Shown here: in pieces, positions 23,041 through 34,469 of the stretch | How the letters are laid out: each line of letters begins with the position of its first letter | Numbering within the stretch: position 1 is the first letter of the stretch | NCBI GenBank assembly: GCA_023105745.1 | Contig: JALGQZ010000001.1 | Location: 59,167,437 to 59,231,436, forward strand | Reading direction: 5' to 3' | DNA length: 64,000 bases | DNA from: Austropuccinia psidii | Taxonomy: Eukaryota; Basidiomycota; Pucciniomycetes; Pucciniales; Sphaerophragmiaceae | Translations under genes and position numbers: made by a program | Notes under the pieces: generated by a model | Told to the model about the DNA's origin: nothing | What the model saw: the letters and a program-made list of their open reading frames with translations, nothing else | Databases searched by the model: none

Positions 23041-25064
23041 TGTGAGCCTTTGAGATATGACCACATACCCAATAAGGTCACAAAAAGACTCAGAATAATT
23101 AGACTTTTAAGATAATTATATTAAAATTACTTAAAATAATTATACATTAAAAATAATTAATTAAATATACAAAAAATACCATAAATTGGTACAAAAATTG
23201 GTTTAACTTATAAACCAATGAATCAACATGCAAAATAAATTATACATTTGGATTCCCCATGGAAAAATACACATATACCATTTTTATGGCATATCTGTAA
23301 AGTCAATATTTAAGGAATTATAAGGTATAATACCTTATAAAAACCATAAAACCTTAATTATCTCAAAACCTAATGAAACAACATGTAAAATAAATTGTAC
23401 CAGTGGATTCCCCATGAAAATCCACACATAAAACAATTAATAAGCTAATTTTCAATGTTAATACTTAAGGAATTAACCTGAATATGTGCACTTTTGTGGT
23501 CAACGCATATATTCAAGGATCATAGCTAATATCTTCTAAACTATACATGATAGAATGATGAACCAAAAATAAAGTTACCTCGTAATTACTTTAAGAACAC
23601 AGATATGAACTTTATTTTACAAATTATAAAAAAGGTTCAAACCTATGATGAAATATTGATAAAAATCAACAGAGCTGTTGACCACTTTGTTGTGAAAGTG
23701 TTCCAAACTTAAAAAAAAGTACACAGTTGGATTCTCCTAGTCCATTCGTGAAGAATGATGTAATCTTTATTATTAAATTCAGGGTATAACCCCCTGAAAT
23801 CAAGGTTTGAAGTTTAAAATATTGAATTTCGACAGAAAAGATGAGTTACAAGAAAAATCATCAAAATTAGAGTTTTGATGATGTAATGAAAAGCTCTTGG
23901 CAGAATAATACGGTTATGCCAGGCTATCAGAATTCACTCTCTGAATTGCTGTAGCGTGTAAATCTTAAAAGTTATTGAGGATCAAAGTTTGAGCTTAATT
24001 TGAGCAGTTATGATCACATACTGTAACCTTAATTTAAGTTTAACAGTCTTAAGAGTGATAAAATTGGTGAATACTATTAGTTTATGATTAAAACTCATAA
24101 AATCCACGAAATTTGGGGTTCTGCCAAGCCTCTGATGTCATCAAACTTAGAGTTATAGTGATAACTCTAAATAATGGTGTAATAATGATGTAATATGGTT
24201 TGATCATGATGTAATCACCCTCAAACCTTAAAATAATGATCAATTCCAGTGGATATGATTAGTACACGTCTACTAGAAGCCTGTTGGACTCTAGGAGGGA
24301 GGTATTTACTATAAATAGAGCTCTTTTTACTCTATTTACCCCTCAGATGCATCAAAAACATTAAATCAATTAAATAAAAGGTAATTTCTTTATTCTTTAT
24401 ATATAAAACTCTTATATTATTAAAGACCAAAGACCATCTTAATATTAATCACTCTTTTTACGTGATTAAATGAATTCTTTAATTGTTTTTGTCATAAATC
24501 TCTTTATAAACTCATTTCCACGTAAAATCAAGAATTTTAGTAATTTTCTTTATTTTTTATTGTAAATACAATTTGAAAAAGTTGTATTATATTCTTTTGG
24601 CGTAAAATATCTCAAAATTATTATTTTAAGTGTTAAAAGTAGGTTATTTCATCTTATTATAATAATTTCTCTCTTATTATTACTCTTAATAATTCTTATT
24701 TAATATAAATAGTATTTATATTAATATATAACTTTAATATTAGTAATATTATTGTTATTAATTGTTTTTTATTTATAAAAAACAGTTTTTTACGCCTTTA
24801 TTATTTGTTGGTAACAATAATAAAGAGCTTTATAATATATTAATTATTTTATATTAATATATTATTTATAATATTATAATTTCATATAATATTAATTATA
24901 TTATTATATTTATTTAATAATATAATATCTTTACGCCATAATAATAATATTTCTTTATTATTATTATTATTTTAATCTTATTTATTTCAATTATAAGGAC
25001 ATTCAGAGTACAATAAGTAAAAAATTAGTAATTTTTACTTATTGTTTCATAGTCAAACCTTACA
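23041..25064 (+). mobile_element. A2 3' LTR
   Basis: It begins TGTGAGCCTTTGAG and ends CAAACCTTACA, 2,024 bp, the same length as the 5' LTR. Scattered differences can be seen, for example three in the first 130 bases. Confidence 0.95.
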
Positions 25065-25069
25065 TTGGG
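25065..25069. repeat. Target-site duplication TTGGG, right copy (A2)
   Basis: It matches the bases before the 5' LTR (14770-14774). Confidence 0.92.
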
Positions 25070-25132
25070 TATGCCATTTATATATGGTATTTGGCTGTCA
25101 TGCTTGTCCTCTGGCTTTGAGTCACAGGCTGA
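25070..25132 (-). mobile_element. Family C LTR, last part (split by A2)
   Basis: It continues the C LTR from 14774 and ends GAGTCACAGGCTGACA, the same terminus as at 34469. Confidence 0.87.
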
Positions 25133-26992
25133 CAACTATGCATAACCCATAAATAATTAAAATATTCAAAATTCACCATTTTTTATTTCATAAAAGATGA
25201 ATAACTGTTTTGTGAGTAAGTAAATACATGGATTTAAGACCAGATTTGGATTCTGCACAAAAAATCCACCTAGGGTAATGCCATAAAGTGAATAAGCTCA
25301 AATTTACCCTAAGAGGTGGTAATATGGAAAACACTTCCATACCACATCATTAATACCACATAAAAGAATTGTTAAAATTTCTTTTTTTCTCAATTTCAGG
25401 CCAAAATAATGAGAATGTGAGAAATCTCATGTTATATATACACTAAGAATAGTGTTATGCATGTTTGTGGCACTTAATATCATGGTATTCTTACATGCAC
25501 CTTTGGTACACCCATAGTGGATATCAGTCTTGAAGCCTGAATTCCTATTTTTGACATGAAAATAGTCAAGGGGACAAAAGACATCAAAGAGAGCCAGGGT
25601 ACCCAACTTTGAAGGCCTCTGAGGTGTGGACACCTCTAAAGCTTGGATCCATGGCTTATTTTGGCCAGATTAGTATACTAAAACCTTTTGGGAACTTGGT
25701 TACCAAGTCAAAATCTCATTAAATCATAAGCAAATAGCAAATAAGCTGCTATTTTGAACTGCCAAGGAGGTAAAGAGCAACTTAGACTCCTGTAGCCATG
25801 TCAATTCTTCGTGATTCTCCATGGATAAGCCCTAAAACAGTAATCAAAAACCTTTTTGGACTATTATCCATTGATTTACCTCATAGCAACCAGTAATATA
25901 GTGCTGTTTGCATTTCTACATAGAAATGAGGTAAAACCTTCAAAAATTCATTAAAGATAAAATTCTTAGTGAATCTTTAGGAAGCTTCCAGGACCAATAA
26001 AGAGAAGTATATTTCATATAAAAACCAAAAAGAATTATACTTTTATAGGTAAAATTAAAACATTTACTTACAGTCCATTTTTCATAATTCTATGTGAAAT
26101 ACTGGGTCTTCAAAAATTCACAGAAAATACAACCTGTGATGAAATTTCCAATAAAATTTAAAATTTGAGAAATTAATGTTTATTTTGAAATAAAAGGAAA
26201 TTTACAATTGCTACTCCCTCCATTCTTCACCATATTTGGGTTGGTAGTCATGTAAAAGCATCAATTCAGTAATTATGATAATCTTACATGACAACAGATG
26301 ATGAAATCATTAATCCTAAAAGGATTACTGTGTTCTCACTCACTTTTTTTTTCAGTTTTTCCCATGGAATGCCTCTGTCAGATATCTTAGACTTAAAAGA
26401 GGCCTCCTCTTGCTGTTTTTTCCAAATCATCAAATTAATCAATTCTACCATTATTACCAACAAGTAAGGTTTAGCTAATTTTTTCTTAAGTGTTTTATTC
26501 TTTCAGAATAAATCAGAAAGACTTGAAATCATAGAGATCAGCTATATATTGTTGTAATCCTGTTATAAATCAGTTTTGATCCTTTAAATCCACAATTACC
26601 CATGAAATATCTCTACTATTACCATTCAATAATTTCTTTGGAGTATTAGTGAGTGTTTTGTCTTAATTCTTGAAGTTTTTCTCTAGTAATTTTTCTGTTC
26701 AATAATTATATTTATAATTATTATTTCAAAAGATAATTATATATTAAAATAATCTTACTATTTAAATTAAAATTTTTTATTATTAAATACTTCTTGTAAT
26801 TCATTCTTTTAGACAGTTACTACATACTCTTATAATTACTAGTGGTGTATAGCAACCAAAAGACATAATTAATTAATTAATTAACTATTTAATTCTGTTG
26901 ATAATAATTTTCATTATTATATTTCATAAGAGCAGTAAAAGTACTGTTGATTAATATTAATATCATCAACAGTTCCATAAACAAATCTTACA
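25133..26992 (+). mobile_element. Family B LTR, plus orientation, 5' truncated
   Basis: It follows the B LTR of 11524-13339 (reversed) from ACTATGCATAACCC onward and ends precisely at AAATCTTACA. The first 70 or so bases of a full B LTR are missing because the C LTR lies there. No B internal sequence follows, so it is a solo LTR or fragment. It contains no gene. Confidence 0.85.
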
Positions 26993-28414
26993 ATACATAT
27001 ACATTAAGAATGGTGTTACACATTTTTATGGTGCTTACCCTTACTGTAGTTTCTGGACAGAAGAAATCAAAGATGGCCTAGGTAAGAATCTTCAGAGGCT
27101 TCTAATTTGTAAAGATATCCAATTTTTTGGATGCATACCTGATCTCAGCCAAATTTCTCTATTGAAACCCTAGTGGAACCTTGTTACCAAGTTAATGTCC
27201 CATTAAATCATGAGAAAAAAGCAACTAAGGAGGTAATAAGAAACTATTACCCCTTTAAGCATGTTAATTCTTAATTATATTCCATGACTGAACTTATGAA
27301 CATGTTTTTAAGCCATTCTGGTACTAGTAGTCACGAAACTCCCATGGGGCAAGAAGCTCTCATCATGCTATTTGCTTATACCATGTAGAAAATGAAGTAA
27401 AAATTCAAAAATTCATTCAAAATACCAGTTTTCATTATTCCTTTTGAATTTTCCAGGATGAATTGAGAAAGGAATAATACTCACTTAAACTAAAGTAAAC
27501 TATGCCTTCATAATTCGAAACAAGAGTTTTAACTATAGTTCATTTTTGATAATTTCATGCAAAACATTGAATATTAAGAAATTTACAGAAAATATAATGT
27601 GTGATTAAAGCTCCAATAACATTCTTATATTTGAGAAAAAAATTCTTTTAAATAAAAGTCTATTTACAGTGGAAACTCTTTTATGTATTAACCTTAAATG
27701 GGTTGGTAGACCTGTAAAATGACTTACTTATGTAACAATGATAATTCTATATAACTAAAAATAATTTTATCAAGAGAAAAATTATAGAGATTGGTTTCTT
27801 TCTCACTTTTTCTTCATTGTTGTCAATGCAATTCCTCTGTGAGCTGTTATAGAATTAAAATAAACCTACTGTTGCTGTTTTTTCCAGACATCATCTTCTT
27901 ATCATGTGGTCAAACATTAATTCTATAATACTATTGGAAAGTATCACTTGATCCATAGTTATAAAGGAATATTCACCTTTCCAAATCAATCGGCAAGATT
28001 TTAAATCAAAGAATATTACTATTTCCAATGGTATTTTGAATATGATTGTTATATTACTGTTTTGAATCAACTTTTTCTTCTTTAAATCCACATATACTAC
28101 TCCAAATGACTTCAACCAGAATTTGAAATGCCTTTTTGAGTACTAGTAAGTGATTCATTAATTTCTTGAAGTCTTTCCTAATTTTTTCAGTTTTCTTCAA
28201 GAATTTATAATAATTATTCTTGAAAAATCTAAGTATTAGTTAAAAGAACTTGATACTATTTGAATAAGGAGATTTCTGGATAATAATTTTTGTAATTTAT
28301 ACCAGTGAGCAATTCCAGCTTACTGTTATGATCACTAATAGTGTGTAGTAAGTAAAGGAAGTAACTATAAAATTAATTGTTTATTTGTGGTTTCAGTAAA
28401 TCTCTTGATTATTT
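26993..28414 (+). mobile_element. Old, diverged B-like LTR remnant
   Basis: Segment after segment can be matched to the B LTR (for instance CATACATTAAGAATGGTG against CACTAAGAATAGTG, and TGCTGTTTTTTCCA), with many substitutions and small gaps. It begins part-way into the LTR, which suggests that the younger B LTR inserted into it. No gene is seen; the short frame at 27891-28115 is not convincing. Confidence 0.65.
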
Positions 28415-28993
28415 TGAGGTTTGCCTTGATGCAATAAGTCAAAATCAATTGAAGTTTACTCATTGTACTCTGCATTTCCTAATAATGATGAATAATAAGA
28501 ACTAAAATTGTAATCATGGGGGGAGATATATTTCATTTTCTATAAAGAATAAATAATATGATGAAATAAGTATAGTATGGCAAATCATTATTGTTACCAA
28601 CAGATAATACTTGAAAAATGAATTCTTATTTGATAAAAAATAACAATTAATGAGTATAATGTTAATAATATTAAGGTAATAAGTCAATGGAAATACTATT
28701 TATATTGAAAGAAGATGTTTTAAGAGATAAATTAAGAGAGGAATATCATAATAATATAAAAATAACATGCTTTTAACCCTTAATGGAATTATTTAGATTT
28801 ATATGATGCCTAAAGAAGTAATCCAAACCTCTTTATAATGTAGTTATGATGAAAAATCCAGAGAAATTTGGCTTTTCCTATTTTTAGATGGATTGTGAGA
28901 TTTCAAGAGAATTTAATAAATATCAATTAAATATTGATATAATAAACAAAGGTTTAGTAATTTTCAAAGGTTATGAATTCAGCTCTTGAAAAT
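28415..28993 (-). mobile_element. Old family A LTR remnant, left part
   Basis: TGAGGTTTGCC and what follows correspond to the minus-orientation A LTR start TGTAAGGTTTGAC, with heavy divergence. It breaks at 28993, where a C element inserted, and resumes at 52845 with ATAAGAGTTGTATTTAAA, matching the next part of the A LTR. Confidence 0.75.
28989..28993. repeat. Target-site duplication AAAAT, left copy (C element)
   Basis: AAAAT precedes the 3' LTR of the C element and recurs at 52840-52844, 23.8 kb away, directly after its 5' LTR. Confidence 0.85.
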
Positions 28994-30317
28994 TGTCATT
29001 TGACTGTGAAATGAATATTATAAGTTAAAAAAGGTTTGTAAATGATAATTAAAGGGCTTTTCTATATGGAATGGTGGTGGCGACGGCTTCTAAAAGCCCT
29101 TTGTGCAGTATTGATCTGCTGAGTTACAATAATAAAGAGTAAAATTATTCAAATTATAATTATACCTGGTTATTTTCCAAGACTAAGAAGGTTGTGGACA
29201 GCTTTACTATGTGGGAATTCAAGGGCAGGATGGGCAGAGAAAGGGCCCTTTTCTCCCGAAATTGGGTGGAAAGGTCCTCTAGACCGCTTCAAGTGGAGGA
29301 AGTGAAGATCCTTCACTTCAGAGAACTGGACTGTGGCTTTAACAAGGCCTGTATACTCTGTATTGGGCTCAGATGTGGTTTAAAACCACATCTGGGAAGA
29401 TTTCCTCAAAACAGGGTGAAACCTTTCATCTGGGGACCACACAGCCCTCTTCTGACGTGTATGACGTGTAGAATGATTTACAGAACCTTTATGAGGCCTC
29501 ATTATTGACTGAAATATGAGGTATTAAAACATAAAGAAGCTTCTTTGTCTATTTGACATCTCATAATCAGGTTTATGGGATTGTATCCCATAGTAAAAGT
29601 GTATTGGCCAAGCTGTGGGGTTTTAACATTAAAGCTTCTAGACTTTTGTCAGTTCTTTATATATTGACCTCAAAGGTGGTTTATTGTGTGGCCCTGGATG
29701 GGATCTGCAAAATGGTACCTCCTTTGATATGAATAACATTAAATATGGCAAATTTATGCTATGTTCAATTTTTGTTATCCATGTATATGATTTTCTCAAA
29801 ATCTGTATGGAGTCTGTTTTCCCATATATTTTTCTCTAGATGAGATATGAAGAAATGGATGGATCCATCAAATAGACCTTATTGTGCTCTTTCCAACTAG
29901 ACCTGAGCTTAGGTATCTCACACTAAAACTGTAGAAGTTAGATGAGAGGTGAACATTTTATTCACCCTCTTTTGCCCTTATTTTGGCCATACCTTTTGGT
30001 GCTAGCTCAATTGGCTAGTACCACTGCATAGCCCTAAATGAGATCTTTAATATAAATGCCCATTTGATGAGGTTCAACCTCTTCCTCTGGATTTTAGCTG
30101 AGAGGTGAAAATTAAGGTTTATGATGAGCACTTGCTTATTCTTTGTTGTATGATTATTGGGCTTGTATATTTATGAAAAGATAATTTTCCTCTTTCTTTT
30201 GAAAAGCCTTTGAGCTGGTTTGGCTCAGCTCCATATTTTGGTGGTATTTCTCTCTACCATTTTCTTTTGGTACTTGGCTGTCATGCTTGTGCTCTGGGTT
30301 TGAGTCCCAGGATGACA
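28994..30317 (-). mobile_element. C element 3' LTR
   Basis: It starts TGTCATTTGACTG and ends CCCAGGATGACA on the plus strand. It aligns with the 5' LTR at 51441-52839 but lacks about 50 bases near its start. The divergence is visible, so this insertion is older than A2. Confidence 0.88.
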
Positions 30318-30337
30318 TACCCTTCCTCCAAAAAAGG
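30318..30337 (-). promoter_or_regulatory. C element polypurine tract with upstream T-run
   Basis: On the minus strand CCTTTTTTGGAGGAAGGGTA ends directly at the 3' LTR. The pattern matches A2 at 23021-23040. Confidence 0.72.
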
Positions 30338-31034
30338 ATTATCATTGATGAGACTGTTCAGCCCCCCTGGAGGCTTTAAATCCGCTCAGGTAAAGGTTGT
30401 AATCTGGTATTCCATCTTCTGTGAACCATTTGTTCTTATCTGCTGTCTGGTTCTTGAACCTGACCAAATGTTGTCTCTGTTCTTTGCCATTCACTCTAAG
30501 CTTCCTGGCCTTTAAGATATTCTTTACAGGGCCAGGGGAATCTTCCACCTCCACTATGTCTTGTTCCTGGAGGGGAAATCATCCTCTCTTTTCTGGAAGT
30601 TGGGTTTGACCGAATTCACTGGGAATACTGGGTGTTTCCTAGAGAATTAATCTGTAAGTCTAACCTCCACTGTGTTTTTCCCTAACAATTTGATGATAGT
30701 GAAGGGTACAACAAATGAGTCTCTTCTTTTCTTTAATCCCTTAAGGTTATGAAAGATAAGTGTAGACACCAACACTTGGTCCCCTTCTTTGAAGTCTGGG
30801 TCCATGTGTGTCTTGTCATACCTTTTTTTATTGTACTCTTCAGCATCAACTATGAATATATCAGCTGTATAACATGCCCTCTTCCACATATCATGGAGGT
30901 CTTTGGCTGTGGGATGGATAGTAAGAAGATTTTTCCTCAAGTGATCCACTGGTAATAGGAGGTTCCACCCTTTTTCTACAAATGAGGGTGATTTCCCTGT
31001 GGTAGAGTGCTGGCTTGTGTTTTAAGGCAATTGG
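30338..31034 (-). pseudogene. C element pol, integrase C-terminal part
   Basis: Two neighbouring frames cover it: 30949-30647 (DHLRKNLLTIHPTA to VEVRLTD) and 30554-30342 (VEDSPGPV to AEQSHQ). They match the A2 integrase C-terminus block by block (HPTA, DPDFKEGDQVLVSTL, HLVRFKNQ). A frameshift separates them. The last part reads HLVRFKNQ...KWFTED and is a chromodomain-like tail like that of A2. It ends at 31034 where the C derivative inserted; ATTGG at 31030-31034 is the left duplication. Confidence 0.87.
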
Positions 31035-32912
31035 TGTCAGGCTGAGTCTATGATAAAGGTGTATAATTGTATTTACGAGCTTTAACTATGACTTTGACAT
31101 GGTAAAAATGGTAAAGAAAAAGTTTTTTGATGGTAATAAGGGCTTTAATATAATAATATAGTGGTGGTGAGTGCTGTTGAAAGACCTGCGTGCAGTCTTA
31201 CCAGTTGGATTACTATAATAAGAGCTACAATACTTAAGTTTAAATTATAACCTCATTTTTTCCCAGAGTATAACTGTTTTTGACAGTTTTACTACGTAGA
31301 AATTCAAGAGCAGGACGGGGAGTCCTTTTCTGGCAGTGAAAAGGCCTGCTTTTATCCTGAAATGCGGTGAAAAGGCTGCTAGACCTTTGCACGTAGAGGA
31401 AGTGAAGAGTTTTCAATCTCAAGGACAGGCTTGTGGTTTTAAAAAGGTATTTATATCCTGTTTTAGGCTCAGATGTGGTTCTAAAACCACATCTGGGAAG
31501 TTTTCACCAACACAGGGTGAAACATTTCATCTGGGGACCACATAGCCTGATTCTGACATGTATTACACATAAAATTCTGTACAGAACCTGTATTGGACCC
31601 CAGTATTTAATGAACTATGAGTTATTGAAGTAAAAACAAGATTCTTTGTCTGTTTGACACCTCATAATCATAGTTATATGATATTATCCCATTGTAAGGC
31701 TGCATTGGCCCAACTATGGGATTTTGGCCTTGAAATGGCCATACCATTGTCAGATTATGAGATATCAACCTCAAAATTGGTTCAATGAGAAGCCCTGTAT
31801 GTGGTATACACAATGGTACCTCATTTGATATGCTTATACTTAAATATGGCAAAGTTATGCCATGTACAAGAATTTTGTACATATGTGTGTTTTATGTAAA
31901 AAGCTGTATTGGGCTTGTTTGCCTTATGTCTTTTGTTCTAGATGAGATATGGGGAAATGAATGGTACCATCAGATAGCCCTGATTGTGCGATTTCTAAAA
32001 AACTCCACTGCAGGTATCTCACACTAAAAATGTAGAAGTTAGATGAGAGGTGAACGTTTTATTCACCCTTATTTGGCCTGAATTTTGCCATAACTTCTGT
32101 AATACTGGTGCTAGCTCAGTTTGGCTGGTACCATTGGATATTACTGACTTAGAGATTCATTTTGAATACCCATTCGATGGGTTTAAGTCCCTTACTTTGT
32201 ATTTCAGATGAGAGGTGAAAATTAAGGTTTATGCTCAGCAACAACTTTCAGCAGGAATAACTTTGTTATTCTTTGTCCTATGGTGATGGGACTTGTATAT
32301 TTGGAAGGGGGTGATATTCCTATTTCTTTTGATAACTTTTGAGCTGATTTGGCTCAGCTCCATGTTTTGGTGGTATCTTGGCTATACCATTGATTTATTG
32401 TATTTCCCTGTCATGCTTGTGCTCTGGTTTTGCATCACAGGCTAACATACCCTCCCTCTAAAAAAGGCTCATAATTGAGGTATCTCACACTAAAAATGTA
32501 GAATTTGGATGGGAGGTGAATGTTTTATTCACCCATATTTGGCCTGAATTTGTCCATAACTTCTGTAATACTGGTTCTAGGTCAGTTTTGCTGGTACCAT
32601 TGGATATTCCTGACTTAGAGCTTCTCTTTGAATACCCATTTGATGGGTTTAAGTCTCTTACTCTGTATTTCAGATGAGCAGTGAAAATTAAGGTTTATGC
32701 TCAGCAACAACTTTGGGCAGGAATAAACTTTTATCCTTTGTCCTATGATGGTGGGACTTGTGTATTTGGAAAGTGGTGGGTTTTGTCTTTCCTTTGATAC
32801 CTTTTGGGATGATTTGTCTCAGCTCCATGTTTTAGTGGTATCTTGGCTATGCCATTTATATATGGTATTTGGCTGTCATTCTTGTGCTCTGGCTTTGAGT
32901 CGCAGGCTGGCA
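31035..32912 (-). mobile_element. C deletion derivative: LTR, polypurine tract, truncated LTR
   Basis: A full C LTR (31035-32447, TGTCAGGCTG...GGCTAACA) is followed by 29-31 bases holding the polypurine tract (TACCCTCCCTCTAAAAAAGG), then by only the last 435 bases or so of a second C LTR (about 32478-32912). ATTGG flanks the whole at 31030-31034 and 32913-32917. So a complete element inserted into integrase, and a deletion then removed most of its 5' LTR and all its genes up to the polypurine tract. Confidence 0.88.
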
Positions 32913-33034
32913 ATTGGAATGCTGGTATAAGTGTGACCCAGCCATGGGTGTATCCTTCATGGTCCTTATATTCCATGCAATATGCACAGAATATTCTGAT
33001 GATGTCCTCCAATGTCTGGATCATCCTTTCAGCT
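32913..33034 (-). pseudogene. C element pol, short integrase fragment
   Basis: The minus strand reads [26 protein letters not shown] and TLIPAFQL, which matches A2 integrase ([16 protein letters not shown]). It bridges the C derivative and the solo LTR, showing that both landed in one integrase gene only about 120 bases apart. Confidence 0.88.
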
Positions 33035-34469
33035 TGTCAGGTTGAGTCTATGTTAAAGCAGTAATTAGGCTGGTTACAACTAGCACTATGACTGTGACAC
33101 GTAAGAAATAATTTAAAATAAGGTTTTTTAATTTGAGATGATGGTTTATAATATAACAAAAGGGCTCTACTATTGAAGAATAGTGGTGGTGAGAGCTGTT
33201 GAGGACCCAGGGTGCAGTATTACCAGTTGGATTACTATAATAAGAACTACAATAATTAAAATTATAACTATACCTGACTATTACCCAAGAGTAAAACTAT
33301 TTTTGACAGTTTACTACATAGGGTATTCAAGAGCAGGATGAGGAAACATTTCTGGCTGTGAAAAGCCTTCGTTTTATCCTGAAATGGGGTGGAAAGAGTG
33401 CTAGACCTTTCCACGTAGAGGAAGTGAAGATTTTTCACTCTATGGGACAGGCTTGTGGTTTGCAAACAGCCTGTATAGCCTGAATTGTGCTCAGAGGTGG
33501 TTTTGAAAACACATCTGGGCAGTTTTCAACAATACAGGGTGAAAATTCTCATCTGGGGACCTCACAGCCTGATTATGATGTGTATGACGCGTAGAATGAT
33601 GTACAGAAACTGTATGGGACCCCAGTATTGACTGACATATGAGGTATTAAAGAAAAACAAGCTTCTTTTTCTATTTGACACCTCATATTCATGGTTATAG
33701 GATATTATCCCATGGCAAGGCTGTATATGACAGCAGGTGGGAATCTGATTTTAAAACAGGCATACCTTTGTCATTTCTTGAGATATCAACCTCAAAATTG
33801 GTTCAGTGTGTATCCCTGTATGTGCCTACACAATGGTACCTCATTTGATATGGGTATCATTAAATATGGCAAAGTTATCCCATGTACAGGATTTATGTAC
33901 ATTTGTGTGGTATAGGGAAAAAGCTGTATTGAGCTTATTTGCCCCATAACTTTTGTTCTAGTTGAGCTATGGGGAAATGGATGACACAATCAGATAGCCC
34001 TGATTGTGCTCTTTCTAAAAAGACCCCACTTTAGGTATCTCACGCTAAAACTGCAAAGGTTAGATGAGAGGTGAATGTTCTGTTCACCCTTATTTGGCCT
34101 GAATTTGGCCATAACTCAAGTAATACTGGTGCTAGCTCATTTTGGCTAGTACCATTGGATGTCCCTGGCTTGGGGATTCATTTTGAATACCCATTTGATT
34201 TGGTTAAGCCTCTCCTTCTGAATTTTAGATGAGAGGTGAAAATTAAGGTTTATGCTCAGCAATAACTTTGAGCAGGAATAACTTTGTTATTCTTTGTCCT
34301 ATGGTGATGGGACTTATATTTTCAGAAAGGGGTGAGTAACCTCTTTTGTTTGATACCTTTTGAGCTGATCTGGCTCTGTTTCATGTTTTGGTGGTATCTT
34401 GGCTATACCATTGGTTTATGGTATTTTGGCTGTCATGCTTGTGCTCTGGTTTTGAGTCACAGGCTGACA
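33035..34469 (-). mobile_element. Solo family C LTR with CAGCT duplication
   Basis: It starts TGTCAGGTTGAG and ends CACAGGCTGACA. CAGCT is found on both sides (33030-33034 and 34470-34474). There is no internal sequence. The integrase frame resumes at 34470 with the HPQTDG region. It arose by insertion of an element and recombination between its LTRs. Confidence 0.9.

Larger units (their letters stand above)
14775..25064 (+). mobile_element. Element A2: complete family A retrotransposon, 10.3 kb
   Basis: Two direct LTRs of equal length (14775-16798 and 23041-25064, 2,024 bp each) frame a primer-binding site, gag-protease, pol and a polypurine tract. A perfect 5 bp duplication flanks the whole. 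Equal LTR length with only scattered base differences suggests a fairly recent insertion. It is not autonomous: one base is lost in gag, a nonsense codon lies in the first part of gag, about 0.4 kb between protease and RT is deleted, and the integrase catalytic Glu is Gly. Confidence 0.95.

Noticed and set aside
30210..30515. Plus-strand frame across a C LTR end and pol tail
   Set aside because: It spans the LTR/polypurine boundary and is antisense to the integrase tail.
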